64,000 nt of DNA from Viscum album (lineage: Eukaryota; Streptophyta; Magnoliopsida; Santalales; Viscaceae): the NCBI GenBank assembly GCA_963277665.1, contig OY728121.1:1654204062-1654268061 (forward strand), given 5' to 3'. Below the pieces are notes generated by a model. The model was given only the letters and a program-made list of their open reading frames with translations. It was not told the DNA's origin and did not search any database. Position 1 is the first letter of the stretch. The number at the start of each line of letters is the position of its first letter. Positions 27,310-39,700 of the stretch are shown here, piece by piece. The position numbers and the translations under genes were made by a program.

Positions 27310-27317
27310 TATAAATA
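27310..27317 (+). promoter_or_regulatory. TATA box of the level-2 5' LTR
   Basis: TATAAATA, followed within about 40 bp by AACCCTAATTC and a pyrimidine-rich leader, the usual layout of a plant LTR promoter. The same box is at 46,563-46,570 in the 3' LTR, so it is ancestral. Confidence 0.6.
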
Positions 27318-27350
27318 GAGTTAAGTGTTTTGGGTAAAAAAACCCTAATT

Positions 27351-27369
27351 CACACACACACACACACAC
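27351..27369. repeat. (CA)n microsatellite
   Basis: About nine CA units just downstream of the LTR TATA box. The 3' LTR has a (CT)n run at the matching place, so this tract has changed identity since insertion. Confidence 0.85.
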
Positions 27370-28399
27370 TCTAACACCCAATCTCTCTCTCTCTATCCAT
27401 TCTTCACCATTCTTCATCAGGCCAAGGATCGACCACCGCTGGAACTTCAGTGGATCGAAGTAGGATCGCAGTGGACGCGTCGCTAGAGGCAAACGAGCGG
27501 ATCGAGGTAGGATTCTTATTAAATTTCACACCTTCGTTGTTTTGTTAATTTTTTTTCATCAAATTTGTCGTTTAAAATTTGATAATTTTGGAATTGGGAT
27601 GATGGTCGAACGAACACAGCCATCGTCCGAGCCCCATTCTACATCTCGTTCTTGCGTGTTCTTCGTCCCAATTTTCGTACGAGCCAAACCATCACAGATC
27701 AATGAGCGAGGGGCGGCGTTGTGAAGCTTCGGCCCCAAGGATCCCGAAACTGGTATCAGATATTATTTTCCGACCACCGGAGGGGTCGGGGGGACCGGCC
27801 GAAGGTTCGGCTCCGGTGAAGGGCGGCAGCCGGAGGTCGAGCCGGAGGCGGCGGAGCACGGCGGCGCGAGCAGGGAGGCGGGGTAGTGCGGTCGAGCAGC
27901 TGGAGGTCGGCCGGAGGTCGAGCTGGAGGTGCCGGAGCACGGCGGTGTGACCGGGGGGCACTGGGGTGGTGCGGTTGAGCAGCGTCGTGTGGCGAGCCGG
28001 AGGCAGCAGTGGAGCCAGGCGGGGGTTTCAGCAGAGCAGGCAGGCGACCTGGTGGTGCGGGGCCTTAGTGGTAGTCGGGGGCTTCAGCGGCGTTAGCGGA
28101 TAGCATGGGGAACGGGTGGCCCGTCCTATCGCGATCGGTGGAGAACCCCGAGGTGAGGACCTCAGGGTGCGTCGTGGACAAGGACTCGTGCTTCGCGGGT
28201 CCTATGGACGTGACGCGGAGATCGGCCATAGGCTGGTTGGCTGGAGAAAAACCAAACCTAAGGCGGGTCTGGTGTGGTCGGAGCGGTCCGCAGACAGCGG
28301 GCTGTGGAGGTTCCGGCCGGACTCGCGGCGGGGTCATGGGCTGGCAGTTTGGTCCGGGCCGGCCGGGGTGAACCGGCCCGGTTGGGCCCCCTTACATTT

Positions 28400-28410
28400 G
28401 GGGGGGGGGG
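28400..28410. repeat. poly-G run
   Basis: Eleven consecutive G. The 3' LTR has only five at the matching place (about 47,644), so the run expanded here or is prone to sequencing error. Confidence 0.85.
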
Positions 28411-28457
28411 TATCTTCTAAACAGTGCGTCTGTTTGACGCGTCATCTATGGCTGCGG

Positions 28458-28462
28458 GTTTG
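28458..28462. repeat. target site duplication GTTTG, left copy (level-3)
   Basis: GTTTG directly precedes the level-3 5' LTR and recurs at 40,388-40,392 directly after its 3' LTR. The sister LTR shows the unoccupied sequence at 47,691-47,710. Confidence 0.9.
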
Positions 28463-29889
28463 TGTAACACCCGAGACTTTTATGTTATATAAATCATCAA
28501 AGGAATCTTTTTCTACACAACACTTGCTTGGCTTGCTTTACACGCAATCGCGACCTTCCTCGATAGCTTGCGTCGTACGCAATACCGAGTTTCACTAAAC
28601 AACAATATGCTATTAAAACTAGCCGTTATGAATAGTAATAACCACTTTTTGAAATTTTATAAATTTTATTTTTCAAAATGGACTTCATTTTTGGACTCAG
28701 AATATCGAAATTATCCTAGGGTGAAATTTTGGTATTTTTCTGAAAACTTTCAATTTTTGATGAATAGTGAAACCACTAAGTGGTAGGTTAAAAAACTGAA
28801 TTTTTCATAAAACTTAATTTTACCGCTTCTGTGAATGGAATTTCAAAAATCCGACAGACATGGTTGATATCAGTAAGTAAAATGTGGTTCAATGAGATAA
28901 AAATAATTTTTTGGTGAATAGTAACTTTTTACTATTTTTACCGCGGTTAATAGTAAATAGGGTAACTAAGGGTAAATATGATATCAATATTACCCTAACA
29001 CATGTCCTAATTCTATTGGACAAGTGTAATTCGACCAAAAACAAACTTAGGAATAAAATATGACCATTTAGGCCCACTTGGATTAGATTAGGACATTTAT
29101 TATTAATTTATTTAAAGAAGGGTTAAAATAGTTAAAATCAAAGTTTAATAAGTAAATCATTTTTAATATGGGGTTATACATAAGATAAATTCGATTGTAA
29201 ATATTCATTAGAAAGCTAAAAATATTTCCTACATGATGGTATTTTATTTGTAATTTTTAGACATCAAATAATTTAATTTATTTATGACACAAAGATGATG
29301 TAGTAATTATCTTATTAATGAAATATTGACAAAATTGATAATATAAATACCAAAATAAATGTAATTTAAGACTTTTATGAATTACACTAATTTTCTAGGT
29401 TACTATGATATATTATTGTTGATTTAATCAACTTGGTTCGAACATATAATTCTGTTATGACTTTCACAAAAATCATATATCAAATAGTGTCAAAATTGAC
29501 ACAAAATAGTTTTTAAATCAAATATTATATTATTAATTGTTATTTTATTCCTAAAAATCTAAGGTTCGGCCAAATGACTTAGATAAGGATATATATATTA
29601 ATAATAAACAATTTGGGGTTTGTTTGGCATGTTATAGTAAGTGTATTAACCATATAGTGAAAGAAAACAAAAAGACACGGTAAAAGTTAAATTAATTAAC
29701 TTAGAGTTAAATCTAATTGATAAGGTTAAAATAATACCCTAAACTTGTCTAAATCCTATTGGTTGATAGGATTTCGACCCATCCCCACTTTAGATTCGAA
29801 ATAAGACCCTTTGGAACCATTATAAACCGATTTTGACTTTAATATAAAATAATATTTTGAGATATTCCTAAGGTGCCCCTCTCCTCCCT

Positions 29890-29897
29890 TATAAAAG
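29890..29897 (+). promoter_or_regulatory. TATA box of the level-3 5' LTR
   Basis: TATAAAAG followed by a pyrimidine-rich CTCCTCC tract, a typical plant core promoter. It predicts a transcript start near 29,920-29,930 and a leader of more than 2.3 kb before the gag-pol start codon. The box is unchanged in the 3' LTR at 38,224-38,231. Confidence 0.7.
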
Positions 29898-30066
29898 GGC
29901 ACCTCCTCCCCCTCCTCCTCACACCAATTTGAGCACTCAAGCTCGGCCAACCCCTGCCATTTTCTCCTCTTCACTTCCCTAGAATAATCCTAGAGGTCCT
30001 GGTCTTCTCCGAAGACCAATCTTAGTTCCTTAAGTGGAGGATTCAAAGAGGCGTTCCAAAGAAGAG

Positions 30067-30757
30067 GTAATATCCATTACTGATCTTTTCAATTTCTTTC
30101 TTCTTCAACTTCTTCTTCTTTAGTTGTTTCATGATAAAGTAATAACATCAGTATTACTTACATACTGATATGTTATTATAAATATGAAACCACCCTAATT
30201 CACCTTCTATCCATCCTACGGAAAAATGAAATCACCGCGCGTGCGTACGAACGGAATACCGTCTCCACGCCGTGGTGTAATCTATTTTCCACCATCACCT
30301 TACAAGGATGGGTATAATGGTGTAATGAGTAACTATATATGATTATTATTAAGTAATATTGATACTTAAATAATATATATATATACTCCAATACAATTCC
30401 ACGATCATAGGAACGATATCATCACTCGTGCGTACGTACGGAATACCATCTCCACGATGTGATGCGATTCGTTCTACATGATCTTCATTTCATAATGATT
30501 ATATAAATGAATTGAATGAATGAATATGGTATATACTACACTAATACCATTCTGGAAATGAATTATCTATAACCTAAAGATAAGAATAAGAATTTATTCA
30601 ACAAAACACGCATAAGAACAAAAAGTTATAAAGACCCGAGTAACAAGTAACAATGAAATATTACTAACAAGAAGTTAATAATATGACCATATATGATCTC
30701 ATATCAATATGTATGATTCTGGAATAAGTCAATAACATTATTTAAACCATTATACAG
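30067..30757 (+). other. candidate intron 1 in the level-3 leader
   Basis: The donor is GAAGAG|GTAATAT at 30,067 and the acceptor TTATACAG|GAGC ends at 30,757. Both are kept in the 3' LTR. Length 691 bp, AT-rich as plant introns are. It would remove the duplicated CGTACG motifs and many upstream ATGs. Prediction only. Confidence 0.35.
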
Positions 30758-30793
30758 GAGCTTCGGACACGAACAAAGAAAATTGGACCTAAG

Positions 30794-31738
30794 GTAAGGG
30801 AAATATCACAATCTCATTTTTATCCGAGATTGTTTATTCATAAGTATTTACTGGGGTGTATTTTATCATCCACATCCATGTTTCATCAATATGTAATATT
30901 ATTTCCATCCACCTACAATTTTTTAAATCCATTTTTACCCTTCGGTGAGTTTTTAGTAATATCTATGAAAGGAATCTTTTGTCATACGAGGTACTTTTTG
31001 ACTTTTCCGACAAAAGTACGAAGAATGTTTTTTTAACTTATACGGCATGAATAGATTTTTAAAACATTATTTCCAAGAAGCTTCCTTTACAAGTTCTAAA
31101 GTTTATTTTTAATCAACTTCTTTATTTTAAAGTTATATGACATGTTATGAAAGGAAAAATGTTTTTGAAGAAGAAAGGATATTTTCCTCAAGAATGGAGT
31201 TCAAGTGTTTTATCAAAATTATTTTCCATCTAAGATAATAAAGGGTTCTGTTTTTATCCCTATTATTACATTGATTTGATCATGTTGTGATGGAATTATT
31301 TTTATGAATTCCTTTATCTTATATGAATTGATTTATGATGTCATGATGTTTCAAGAATCCCATTTTTGTTACATGTGTTATGCGATGATGTATGTTTTAT
31401 GATTATGTGGCACACATAAGAAAGGATTCATTATAAGATGGGTGGGACCTATATCTCCCTCCAATGCATTGGGTAATGATTTTATATCTCATGAGATAGA
31501 CATGGCTGGAACGGAAGGTTATTTCGGTTCAGTGATACAGGACTGAAACGAGGAGTGAACTCGGTTCAGAAAGGGACTTTGTCCACTAAGATAGTCTTGG
31601 CAATGAGTCATGACTAACAAGAAATGATTTTCCATGATTATGTGTGCATGCCACAAAGTTTCAAGTTTTATGTTATGGGGATCTCATTTTCACTTCTATG
31701 ATTTATTCCATGTTAAGATATTATGATCTCTTTTGCAG
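30794..31738 (+). other. candidate intron 2 in the level-3 leader
   Basis: The donor is CCTAAG|GTAAGG at 30,794, a near-consensus site, and the acceptor TCTTTTGCAG|GTT ends at 31,738. A second possible acceptor, TTTTACCCAG|GTC, ends at 31,834. The exon between the two predicted introns would be only 36 bp (30,758-30,793). Sites are intact in the 3' LTR. Prediction only. Confidence 0.35.
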
Positions 31739-32055
31739 GTTTTGATTTTCAAAAAGATATGATATGATTTTTATTTCCTTTATTTGCCCTTGCTGAGCAT
31801 TTGAGCTCACCCTTTTATGTTTTCTTTTACCCAGGTCAGGAAGATGGATATTAAGTAGAATATGCTAAAAGGGACCCAAGATATGATGAAATAAATGGGA
31901 GACACTGTAGAAGATTTATGAACCAGTTGTTTATGTTTCCCAGTTTCTAAAGACACTATACCTATACGGTCCTTTGTGGTTTTGTCATATGTTGTAATAA
32001 GTGTGCTTCAATTTTGAAGTATTAACAATGTATGTGAAGTGTGGGTCGTTATAGT

Positions 32056-32067
32056 TGGTATCAGAGG
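32056..32067 (+). other. primer-binding site of the level-3 element
   Basis: TGGTATCAGAGG, two bases after the 5' LTR. It matches 11 of 12 bases of the site complementary to the initiator tRNA-Met 3' end (TGGTATCAGAGC), the usual primer of plant gypsy elements. Confidence 0.9.
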
Positions 32068-32275
32068 AAAGGTATAGTCAACCTTTGGAAACTAGGATAT
32101 GAAAGCCTTAGTAAGAACCCTAAGGATAAGTCTAAGCATAGTACACAATCTTAGTGTTTTAGAAATGGCCTTGAATAACCTAGGATAAGACCTTAAGCAA
32201 GAAAATTTTATTCTTGAATTATGTGGTTTCCTATTATAATTAGTGTTGCTCACACTATTCTTCTTGGTTTAGTCA

Positions 32276-35200
32276 ATGGTTGGAACCCGAAGGAACCGTG
32301 TTAATGCGGAATGCGATGGGCAATTCAATGATTGTCCCCCTGAGCAACCAAACGATATGGGAGCTGGAATGCAAAATCTTGTAGCCATGCTCACACAACT
32401 TTCTCAAGCTATGAATCATGCAGGATTTCCAAACGAACAAAGGAGGGAGCAACATTCTGTTGAATCCTTCATGAGGCAGCGTCCACCATCTTTCAGCGGG
32501 TCTACTGATCCATTAGTTGCTGAACAATGGATTAGTACTACTGAAAAGATATTTTCAGTTCTTCAATGTTCTGAGCATGATAAAGTCATCCTAGCAGTGT
32601 ATCGTTTGGAAGGAGATGCTGATCAATGGTGGAATCTTGTTAAGAATACGAGGCAAAGGGATGAAATTGAGTCCATGGAATGGGACGAGTTCAAGAACTT
32701 GTTTTTCAATAAGTACTTCCCTCGTATTCTCCGAACAAAGATGGAGAAAGAGTTCCTTGAACTGAAGCAAAGGGATGATGAATCTGTTAGTACCTATGAA
32801 GCAAATTTTACAAGACTTGCAAGGTACGCTTCTGGTATTATTATCCAACCTGAGAGTAAGATCGATCGATTCTTTAGTGGCTTAAAACCAAGTCTTCGAA
32901 GGGCATTAGCCATAAGGGACTTCAATAGCTATGAGGAAATCGTTCGATGTTCTCTCAAAGTCGAGATGGAGATTGGAGTAACCCATCAGTCATATGGTTT
33001 TGATAAGAAGAGGAAGATGGAATTCAAAGAAAAATCTAAAGAGCACACGGAAAAGAAGATTAGCTTTTCCTTATGCTCAAAGTGTGGAAAGAAACATGGA
33101 GGGAGTTGTCTTAAAGGGACAAGTAAATGTTTTAAATGTGGAAAGGAAGGCCATCGGGCATTTGAATGCCGTGATAATGGGAAGAAGATGTCTAATGATG
33201 CAAACAAAGGAAGGGATACACAGAATGAACCTACTACACTTCAATGTTTCAAGTGCAAGGAGATGGGGCATTATGCCAATCAATGCCCAAATCCAAGGGT
33301 TGATGATGATGGTCGACGTCAACAAACTCTTAAGGCTAAAGACAAAGGAAAGTCACATGCAATTTCTATCAGCGATGTGGAGTACGATAATGAAGTGGTG
33401 AAAGGTACACTTACCGTCCACTCTAAAGTAGCAAATGTTTTATTTGATTCTGGATCCACACACTCTTTTATTTCTGAAAAATTTTCTAAGGGTATCACCG
33501 TATTACCTCAACAATTAGATGTTGAGTTAGCTGTGACAACACCTAATGGCACATCAATCGCATCAAAAGTTTATAATTCTTCTCCGATCGAAGTTTGTGG
33601 GAAAGTGCTTCCTGCAAATCTTGTAATCCTTCCCTTAGTGAAATTTGATGTGATTCTTGGCATGGATTGGCTTTCTCTACATGGAGCTCATATCAATTGC
33701 CAAAGAAGGGAAGTCACATTTCATATTCCAGATCAATCTACGATCGTCTATCGATGCAAGGATGAATATAACCTTCCAGTGGAAATTTCTTCCATCTTAT
33801 GGGTCTTGATACCACTAAATGAAGGTTATTTATCTCAAATGGTTGGTGAGAAACTCACGATTAAGAATATGCCCATTGTACGGGAGTTTGATGATGTCTT
33901 TCCGGAGGAATTGCCGGGTCTTCCACCAAATCGTGAAGTTGAGTTTTCAATAGAACTCGTACCGGGTGCTTTGCCTATTTCAAAGACACCTTATAGAATG
34001 GCCCCAATTGAGTTGCAGGAATTGAAGAAGCAACTCCAAGAGAATCTTGATAAGGGATTCATACGCCCTAGTGCGTCACCTTGGGGAGCACCTGTTCTAT
34101 TTGTTAAGAAGAAAGATGGATCAATGAGACTCTGCATTGATTATCGAGAACTTAACAAGATCACTATCAAGAACAAATATCCTCTCCCACGCATTGATGA
34201 CTTATTTGACCAACTACGCGGAGCTCAATACTTTTCCAAGATTGATCTTCGTTCAGGGTATCATCAATTAAGGGTCAAAAGGGAGGATATACCAAAGACG
34301 GCTTTCCGTACAAGGTATGGACACTATGAATTTATAGTGATGCCATTTGGTCTTACTAATGCCCCTGCTATCTTCATGGATCTAATGAATAGAGTCTTTA
34401 GAGACTATCTTGATCAATTTGTGGTAGTCTTTATAGACGATATTCTTGTCTATTCAAAGAGCAAGGAAGAGCATGAAGATCACTTGAGAATTATATTGAA
34501 GACCCTGAGAAAGGAGAAGCTTTATGCCAAATTTACCAAGTGTGAATTTTGGCTTAAAAAAGTTGCATTTTTGGGTCATATAATCTCAAAAGAGGGGATA
34601 TCTGTGGATCCAGCAAAAACAGAGGTTATCGAAAGATGGTCAAGACCAACAACAGTAACTGAGATCCGAAGTTTTCTTGGTTTGGATGGATATTATCGAC
34701 GTTTTGTAAAAGATTTTTCACGATTATCTAATCCACTCACCAAGTTGACTCGGAAAGGAGTTAAGTTTGTCTGGACAGAGGAATGTGAAGAGAATTTCAA
34801 GGAGTTGAAAAGAAGGTTATCCAGTGCACCTGTGCTCACACTACCTTGTAGTGGAGAAAGGTTTGTGATCTACAGTGATGCATCCAAGAAGGGATTGGGG
34901 TGTGTTCTTATGCAAAATGATATGGTAATAGCTTATGCCTCACGACAGTTGAAAATCCATGAGCAAAATTACCCAACACATGATTTGGAGTTGGCTGCGG
35001 TAATCTTTGCATTAAAGATTTGGAGGCATTACCTTTATGGTGAAAGGTGTGATATTTATACTGATCATAAAAGTTTAAAGTATATTTTCACACAAAAGGA
35101 GTTGAATATGCGTCAAAGAAGATGGTTGGAGCTGATTAAAGATTATGACTGCTCAATCCATTACCACCCTGGGAAAGCAAACAAGGTGGCAGATGCATTA

Positions 35201-36757
35201 AGTCGACAAGACCATGCTAGTTTATCCATGATGAGGATCACAAAAGATCCAATATTTATGGATTTACAAAGGATGGATCTTGGAATTATAATGGAAGGGG
35301 AAAAATCTTATCTTTCTCAAATGAATGTTCAACCATCTATACATGTGAAGATTAAAGAGGCACAGAAAGAAGATGTCGAGTTACAAAATAAGGTGAGAAA
35401 TGTTCCTGAATTCAACCTTGATTGTGATGGGATAATAAAGTTCAGTAATCGGGTTTGCGTTCCTCCCATCCCCGAATTAAAGAAAGAGCTGCTGGATGAG
35501 GCTCATAGTTCTTCATTCTCTATTCATCCTGGAAGCACGAAGATGTATAGGGACCTGAAAGAGTACTTCTGGTGGGATGGCATGAAAAGAGATGTTGCTG
35601 AATATGTCTCGCGATGCTTGGTTTGTCAACAAGTTAAAGCTGAGAGACAGAAGTCTAAGGGGATGTTACAACCATTACCCATACCCGAATGGAAATGGGA
35701 AAACATCACTATGGACTTTGTCACAGGACATCCTAAAACATCCAAAGGCAATAATGCTATCTGGGTCATAGTTGATCGTCTTACAAAGTCTGCACACTTC
35801 ATTGCTATTAGAGAGGATTTCTCTCTAGATCAACTTGCCAGGATATATGTAAAGGAAGTGGTAAGATTTCATGGAGTACCACTTTCTATTATATCTGATC
35901 GAGATCCGAGATTTACCTCGAAGTTCTGGCGAAGTCTTCAGCATACTCTGGATACAGAGTTGAGTTTCAGCACTGCTTATCATCCCCAGACAGACGGTCA
36001 GTCTGAGAGAACAATTCAAACCCTAGAAGATATGTTGAGAGCTTGCTCTATGGATTTCAAAGGAGGTTGGGATCAACACCTACCTTTGGTGGAATTTTCT
36101 TATAATAATAGCTTTCACTCCAGTATTCAGATGGCTCCTTATGAAGCTCTCTATGGAAAGAAATGCAGGACTCCAACTTGCTGGGATGAAGTTGGGGAAA
36201 GAAAGCTATTAGGACCTGATCTCGTTGATGAAATGGCAGAAAAGGTTAGATCTATTCAACAACACATAAGAGCAGCTCAGAGTCGACAGAAAAGTTATGC
36301 CGACAACCGAAGAAAAGACCTAGAGTTTGAAGTGGGTGATAAAGTGTTCTTACGAATATCTCCCTGGAAGAGGGTTATGAGATTTGGAAAGAAGGGGAAG
36401 TTGAGCCCTAGATATATCGGTCCTTTCGAAATACTGGATCGTGTTGGGAAGGTAGCTTACCGATTGGCGCTTCCACCGAATCTCTCTCAAGTTCACGATG
36501 TGTTCCATGTATCTCTCCTGAGAAAGTACATACCAGATCCTTCACATGTACTCAGCTCAGAAGTTGTACCGCTGGAGCAAGATCTTTCTTATGAAGAACA
36601 GCCGATAGAGATTCTGGATCGTAGCGAAAAAGTCCTACGAAACAAGACCACTCGCTTGGTGAAAGTTTTATGGAGGAACCACCAACTTGAAGAAGCTACA
36701 TGGGAGCTTGAGGATATGATGAGGGAGAAGTATCCTCATCTGTTTGTTACAAAGTGA
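32276..36757 (+). CDS. gag-pol: gag-pol polyprotein, Ty3/gypsy chromovirus type
   Basis: A 1,493-residue polyprotein for capsid, processing, reverse transcription and integration. Gag spans about residues 1-340, with a retrotransposon-gag core ([10 protein letters not shown] to DADQWW) and zinc knuckles at about 285-298 (CFKC..GH..FEC) and 324-337 (CFKC..GH..QC); an extra CSKC motif is near 267. The protease has [10 protein letters not shown] at about 389-398. Reverse transcriptase covers about 570-850, with catalytic [10 protein letters not shown] and FIDD at 719-722. RNase H follows, with D868 in YSDAS, then DLELAAV, TDHKSL and VADALSR. Integrase has an HHCC finger (H1077, C1114, C1117) and the triad D1147, D1208, E1244, an exact 35-residue D-E gap. 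The GPF and [10 protein letters not shown] blocks follow, then a chromodomain-like tail at about 1,440-1,490 ending PHLF. The start ATG follows a 220 bp leader after the primer site. No frameshift or missing catalytic residue seen. Confidence 0.95.
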   Translation: MVGTRRNRVNAECDGQFNDCPPEQPNDMGAGMQNLVAMLTQLSQAMNHAGFPNEQRREQHSVESFMRQRPPSFSGSTDPLVAEQWISTTEKIFSVLQCSEHDKVILAVYRLEGDADQWWNLVKNTRQRDEIESMEWDEFKNLFFNKYFPRILRTKMEKEFLELKQRDDESVSTYEANFTRLARYASGIIIQPESKIDRFFSGLKPSLRRALAIRDFNSYEEIVRCSLKVEMEIGVTHQSYGFDKKRKMEFKEKSKEHTEKKISFSLCSKCGKKHGGSCLKGTSKCFKCGKEGHRAFECRDNGKKMSNDANKGRDTQNEPTTLQCFKCKEMGHYANQCPNPRVDDDGRRQQTLKAKDKGKSHAISISDVEYDNEVVKGTLTVHSKVANVLFDSGSTHSFISEKFSKGITVLPQQLDVELAVTTPNGTSIASKVYNSSPIEVCGKVLPANLVILPLVKFDVILGMDWLSLHGAHINCQRREVTFHIPDQSTIVYRCKDEYNLPVEISSILWVLIPLNEGYLSQMVGEKLTIKNMPIVREFDDVFPEELPGLPPNREVEFSIELVPGALPISKTPYRMAPIELQELKKQLQENLDKGFIRPSASPWGAPVLFVKKKDGSMRLCIDYRELNKITIKNKYPLPRIDDLFDQLRGAQYFSKIDLRSGYHQLRVKREDIPKTAFRTRYGHYEFIVMPFGLTNAPAIFMDLMNRVFRDYLDQFVVVFIDDILVYSKSKEEHEDHLRIILKTLRKEKLYAKFTKCEFWLKKVAFLGHIISKEGISVDPAKTEVIERWSRPTTVTEIRSFLGLDGYYRRFVKDFSRLSNPLTKLTRKGVKFVWTEECEENFKELKRRLSSAPVLTLPCSGERFVIYSDASKKGLGCVLMQNDMVIAYASRQLKIHEQNYPTHDLELAAVIFALKIWRHYLYGERCDIYTDHKSLKYIFTQKELNMRQRRWLELIKDYDCSIHYHPGKANKVADALSRQDHASLSMMRITKDPIFMDLQRMDLGIIMEGEKSYLSQMNVQPSIHVKIKEAQKEDVELQNKVRNVPEFNLDCDGIIKFSNRVCVPPIPELKKELLDEAHSSSFSIHPGSTKMYRDLKEYFWWDGMKRDVAEYVSRCLVCQQVKAERQKSKGMLQPLPIPEWKWENITMDFVTGHPKTSKGNNAIWVIVDRLTKSAHFIAIREDFSLDQLARIYVKEVVRFHGVPLSIISDRDPRFTSKFWRSLQHTLDTELSFSTAYHPQTDGQSERTIQTLEDMLRACSMDFKGGWDQHLPLVEFSYNNSFHSSIQMAPYEALYGKKCRTPTCWDEVGERKLLGPDLVDEMAEKVRSIQQHIRAAQSRQKSYADNRRKDLEFEVGDKVFLRISPWKRVMRFGKKGKLSPRYIGPFEILDRVGKVAYRLALPPNLSQVHDVFHVSLLRKYIPDPSHVLSSEVVPLEQDLSYEEQPIEILDRSEKVLRNKTTRLVKVLWRNHQLEEATWELEDMMREKYPHLFVTK

Positions 36758-36778
36758 CGAATTTCGAGGGCGAAATTC

Positions 36779-36796
36779 TTTTTAAGGGGGGTAGAA
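36779..36796 (+). other. polypurine tract of the level-3 element
   Basis: TTTTAAGGGGGGTAGAA lies directly against the 3' LTR start, 22 bp after the gag-pol stop codon. It is the expected primer for plus-strand DNA synthesis. It follows an AATTTCGAGGGCGAAATTC word, common just before the polypurine tract in plant gypsy elements. Confidence 0.85.
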
Positions 36797-39700
36797 TGTA
36801 ACACCCGAGAATTTTATGTTATATAAATCATCAAAGGAATCTTTTTCTACACAACACTTGCTTGGCTTGCTTGACACGCAATCGCGACCTTCCTCGATAG
36901 CTTGCGTCGTACGCAATACCGAGTTTCACTAAACAACAATATGCTATTAAAACTAGCCGTTATGAATAGTAATAACCACTTTTTGAAATTTTATAAATTT
37001 TATTTTTCAAAATGGACTTCATTTTTGGACTCAGAATATCGAAATTATCCTCGGGTGAAATTTTGGTATTTTTCTGAAAACTTTCAATTTTTGATGAATA
37101 GTGAAACCACTAAGTGGTAGGTTAAAAAACTGAATTTTTCATAAAACTTAATTTTACCGCTTCTGTGAATGGAATTTCAAAAATCCGACAGACACGGTTG
37201 ATATCAGTAAGTAAAATTTGGTTCAATGAGATAAAAATAATTTTTTGGTGAATAGTAACTTTTTACTATTTTTACCGCGATTAATAGTAAATAGGGTAAC
37301 TAAGGGTAAATATGATATCAATATTACCCTAACACATGTCCTAATTCTATTGGAAAAGTGTAATTCGACCAAAAACAAACTTAGGAATAAAATATGACCA
37401 TTTAGGCCCACTTGGATTAGATTAGGACATTTATTATTAATTTATTTAAAGAAGGGTTAAAATAGTTAAAATCAAAGTTTAATAAGTAAATCATTTTTAA
37501 TATGGGGTTATACATAAGATAAATTCTATTGTAAATATTAATTAGAAAGCTCAAAAGATTTCCTACATGATGGTATTTTATTTGTAATTTTTAGACATCA
37601 AATAATTTAATTTATTTATGACACAAAGATGATGCAGTAATTATCTTATTAATGAAATATTGACAAAATTGATAATATAAATACCAAAATAAATGTAATT
37701 TAAGACTTTTATGAATTAAACTAATTTTCTAGGTTACTATGATATATTATTGTTGATTTAATCAACTTGGTTCGAACATATAATTCTGTTATGACTTTCA
37801 CAAAAATCATATATCAAATAGTGTCAAAATTGACACAAAATAGTTTTTAAATCAAATATTATATTATTAATTGTTATTTTATTCCTAAAAATCTAAGGTT
37901 CGGCCAAATGACTTAGATAAGGATATATATATTAATAATAAACAATTTGGGGTTTGTTTGGCATGTTATAGTAAGTGTATTAACCATATAGTGAAAGAAA
38001 ACAAAAAGACACGGTAAAAGTTAAATTAATTAACTTAGAGTTAAATCTAATTGATAAGGTTAAAATAATACCCTAAACTTGTCTAAATCCTATTGGTTGA
38101 TAGGATTTCGACCCATCCCCACTTTAGATTCGAAATAAGACCCTTTGGAACCATTATAAACCGATTTTGACTTTAATATAAAATAATATTTTGAGATATT
38201 CCTAAGGTGCCCCTCTCCTCCCTTATAAAAGGGCACCTCCTCCCCCTCCTCCTCACACCAATTTGAGCACTCAAGCTCGGCCAACCCCTGCAATTTTCTC
38301 CTCTCCACTTCCCTAGAATAATCCTAGAGGTCCTGGTCTTCTCCAAAGACCAATCTTAGTTCCTTAAGTGGAGGATTCAAAGAGGCGTTCCAAAGAAGAG
38401 GTAATATCCATTACCGATCTTTTCAATTTCTTTCTTCTTCAACTTCTTCTTCTTTAGTTGTTTCATGATAAAGTAATAACATCAGTATTACATACATACT
38501 GATATGTTATTATAAATATGAAACAACCCTAATTCACCTTCTATCCATCCTACGGAAAAATGAAATCACCGCGCGTGCGTACGAACGGAATACCGTCTCC
38601 ACGCCGTGGTGTAATCTATTTTCCACCATCACCTTACAAGGATGGGTATAATGGTGTAATGAGTAACTATATATGATTATTATTAAGTAATATTGATACT
38701 GAAATAATATATATATATACTCCAATACAATTCCACGATCATAGGAACGATATCATCACTCGTGCGTACGTACGGAATACCGTCTCCACGATGTGATGCG
38801 ATTCGTTCTACATGATCTTCATTTCATAATGATTATATAAATGAATTGAATGAATGAATATGGTATATACTACACTAATACCATTCTGGAAATGAATTAT
38901 CTATAACCTAAAGATAAGAATAAGAATTTATTCAACAAAACACGCATAAGAACAAAAAGTTATAAAGACCCGAGTAACAAGTAACAATGAAATATTACTA
39001 ACAAGAAGTTAATAATATGACCATATATGATCTCATATCAATATGTATGATTCTGGAATAAGTCAATAACATTATTTAAACCATTATACAGGAGCTTCGG
39101 ACACGAACAAAGCAAATTGGACCTAAGGTAAGGGAAATATCACAATCTCATTTTTATCCGAGATTGTTTATTCATAAGTATTTACTGCGGTGTATTTTAT
39201 CATCCACATCCATGTTTCATCAATATGTAATATTATTTCCATCCACCTACAATTTTTTAAATCCATTTTTACCCTTCGGTGAGTTTTTAGTAATATCTAT
39301 GAAAGGAATCTTTTGTCATACGAGGTACTTTTTGACTTTTCCGACAAAAGTACGAAGAATGTTTTTTTAACTTATACGGCATGAATAGATTTTTAAAACA
39401 TTATTTCCAAGAAGCTTCCTTTACAAGTTCTAAAGTTTATTTTTAATCAACTTCTTTATTTTAAAGTTATATGACATGTTATGAAAGGAAAAATGTTTTT
39501 GAAGAAGAAAGGATATTTTCCTCAAGAATGGAGTTCAAGTGTTTTATCAAAATTATTTTCCATCTAAGATAATAAAGGGTTCTGTTTTTATCCCTATTAT
39601 TACATTGATTTGATCATGTTGTGATGGAATTATTTTTATGAATTCCTTTATCTTATATGAATTGATTTATGATGTCATGATGTTTCAAGAATCCCATTTT

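Larger units (their letters stand above)
26641..28462 (+). mobile_element. 5' LTR of the level-2 element, part 1
   Basis: Matches 45,895-47,705 throughout. It starts TGTAAGAACCCAGG. The first 650 bp hold about three imperfect ~183 bp repeats. Then come a TATA box, a (CA)n run, and a GC- and CpG-rich block from 27,700 to 28,430 with chance open frames on both strands. Ends at the GTTTG target copied by the level-3 element. Confidence 0.9.
28463..32053 (+). mobile_element. 5' LTR of the level-3 element
   Basis: Runs from TGTAACACCCGAG to GGGTCGTTATA, 3,591 bp. The terminal dinucleotides are TG and TA rather than the usual TG and CA, in both LTR copies, so this is not a recent mutation. It contains a TATA box at 29,890, a duplicated CGTACGTACG motif region (30,238-30,275 and 30,421-30,458), and candidate introns downstream. 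A TTGCTGAGCATTTGAGCTCA word at about 31,791 and CCCAGGTCAGGAAG near the end recur in weaker form in the minus-strand LTR at 57.8-60.3 kb. The open frames inside it are short and not conserved by domain. Confidence 0.95.

Noticed and set aside
28568..28786. 72-codon frame identical in both level-3 LTRs (28,568-28,786 and 36,902-37,120)
   Set aside because: Identity reflects recent LTR duplication rather than selection; no recognisable domain.
32994..33401. 135-codon frame overlapping gag in another frame, plus minus-strand frames within gag-pol
   Set aside because: Shadows of the gag-pol gene; no start context, domain or family precedent.
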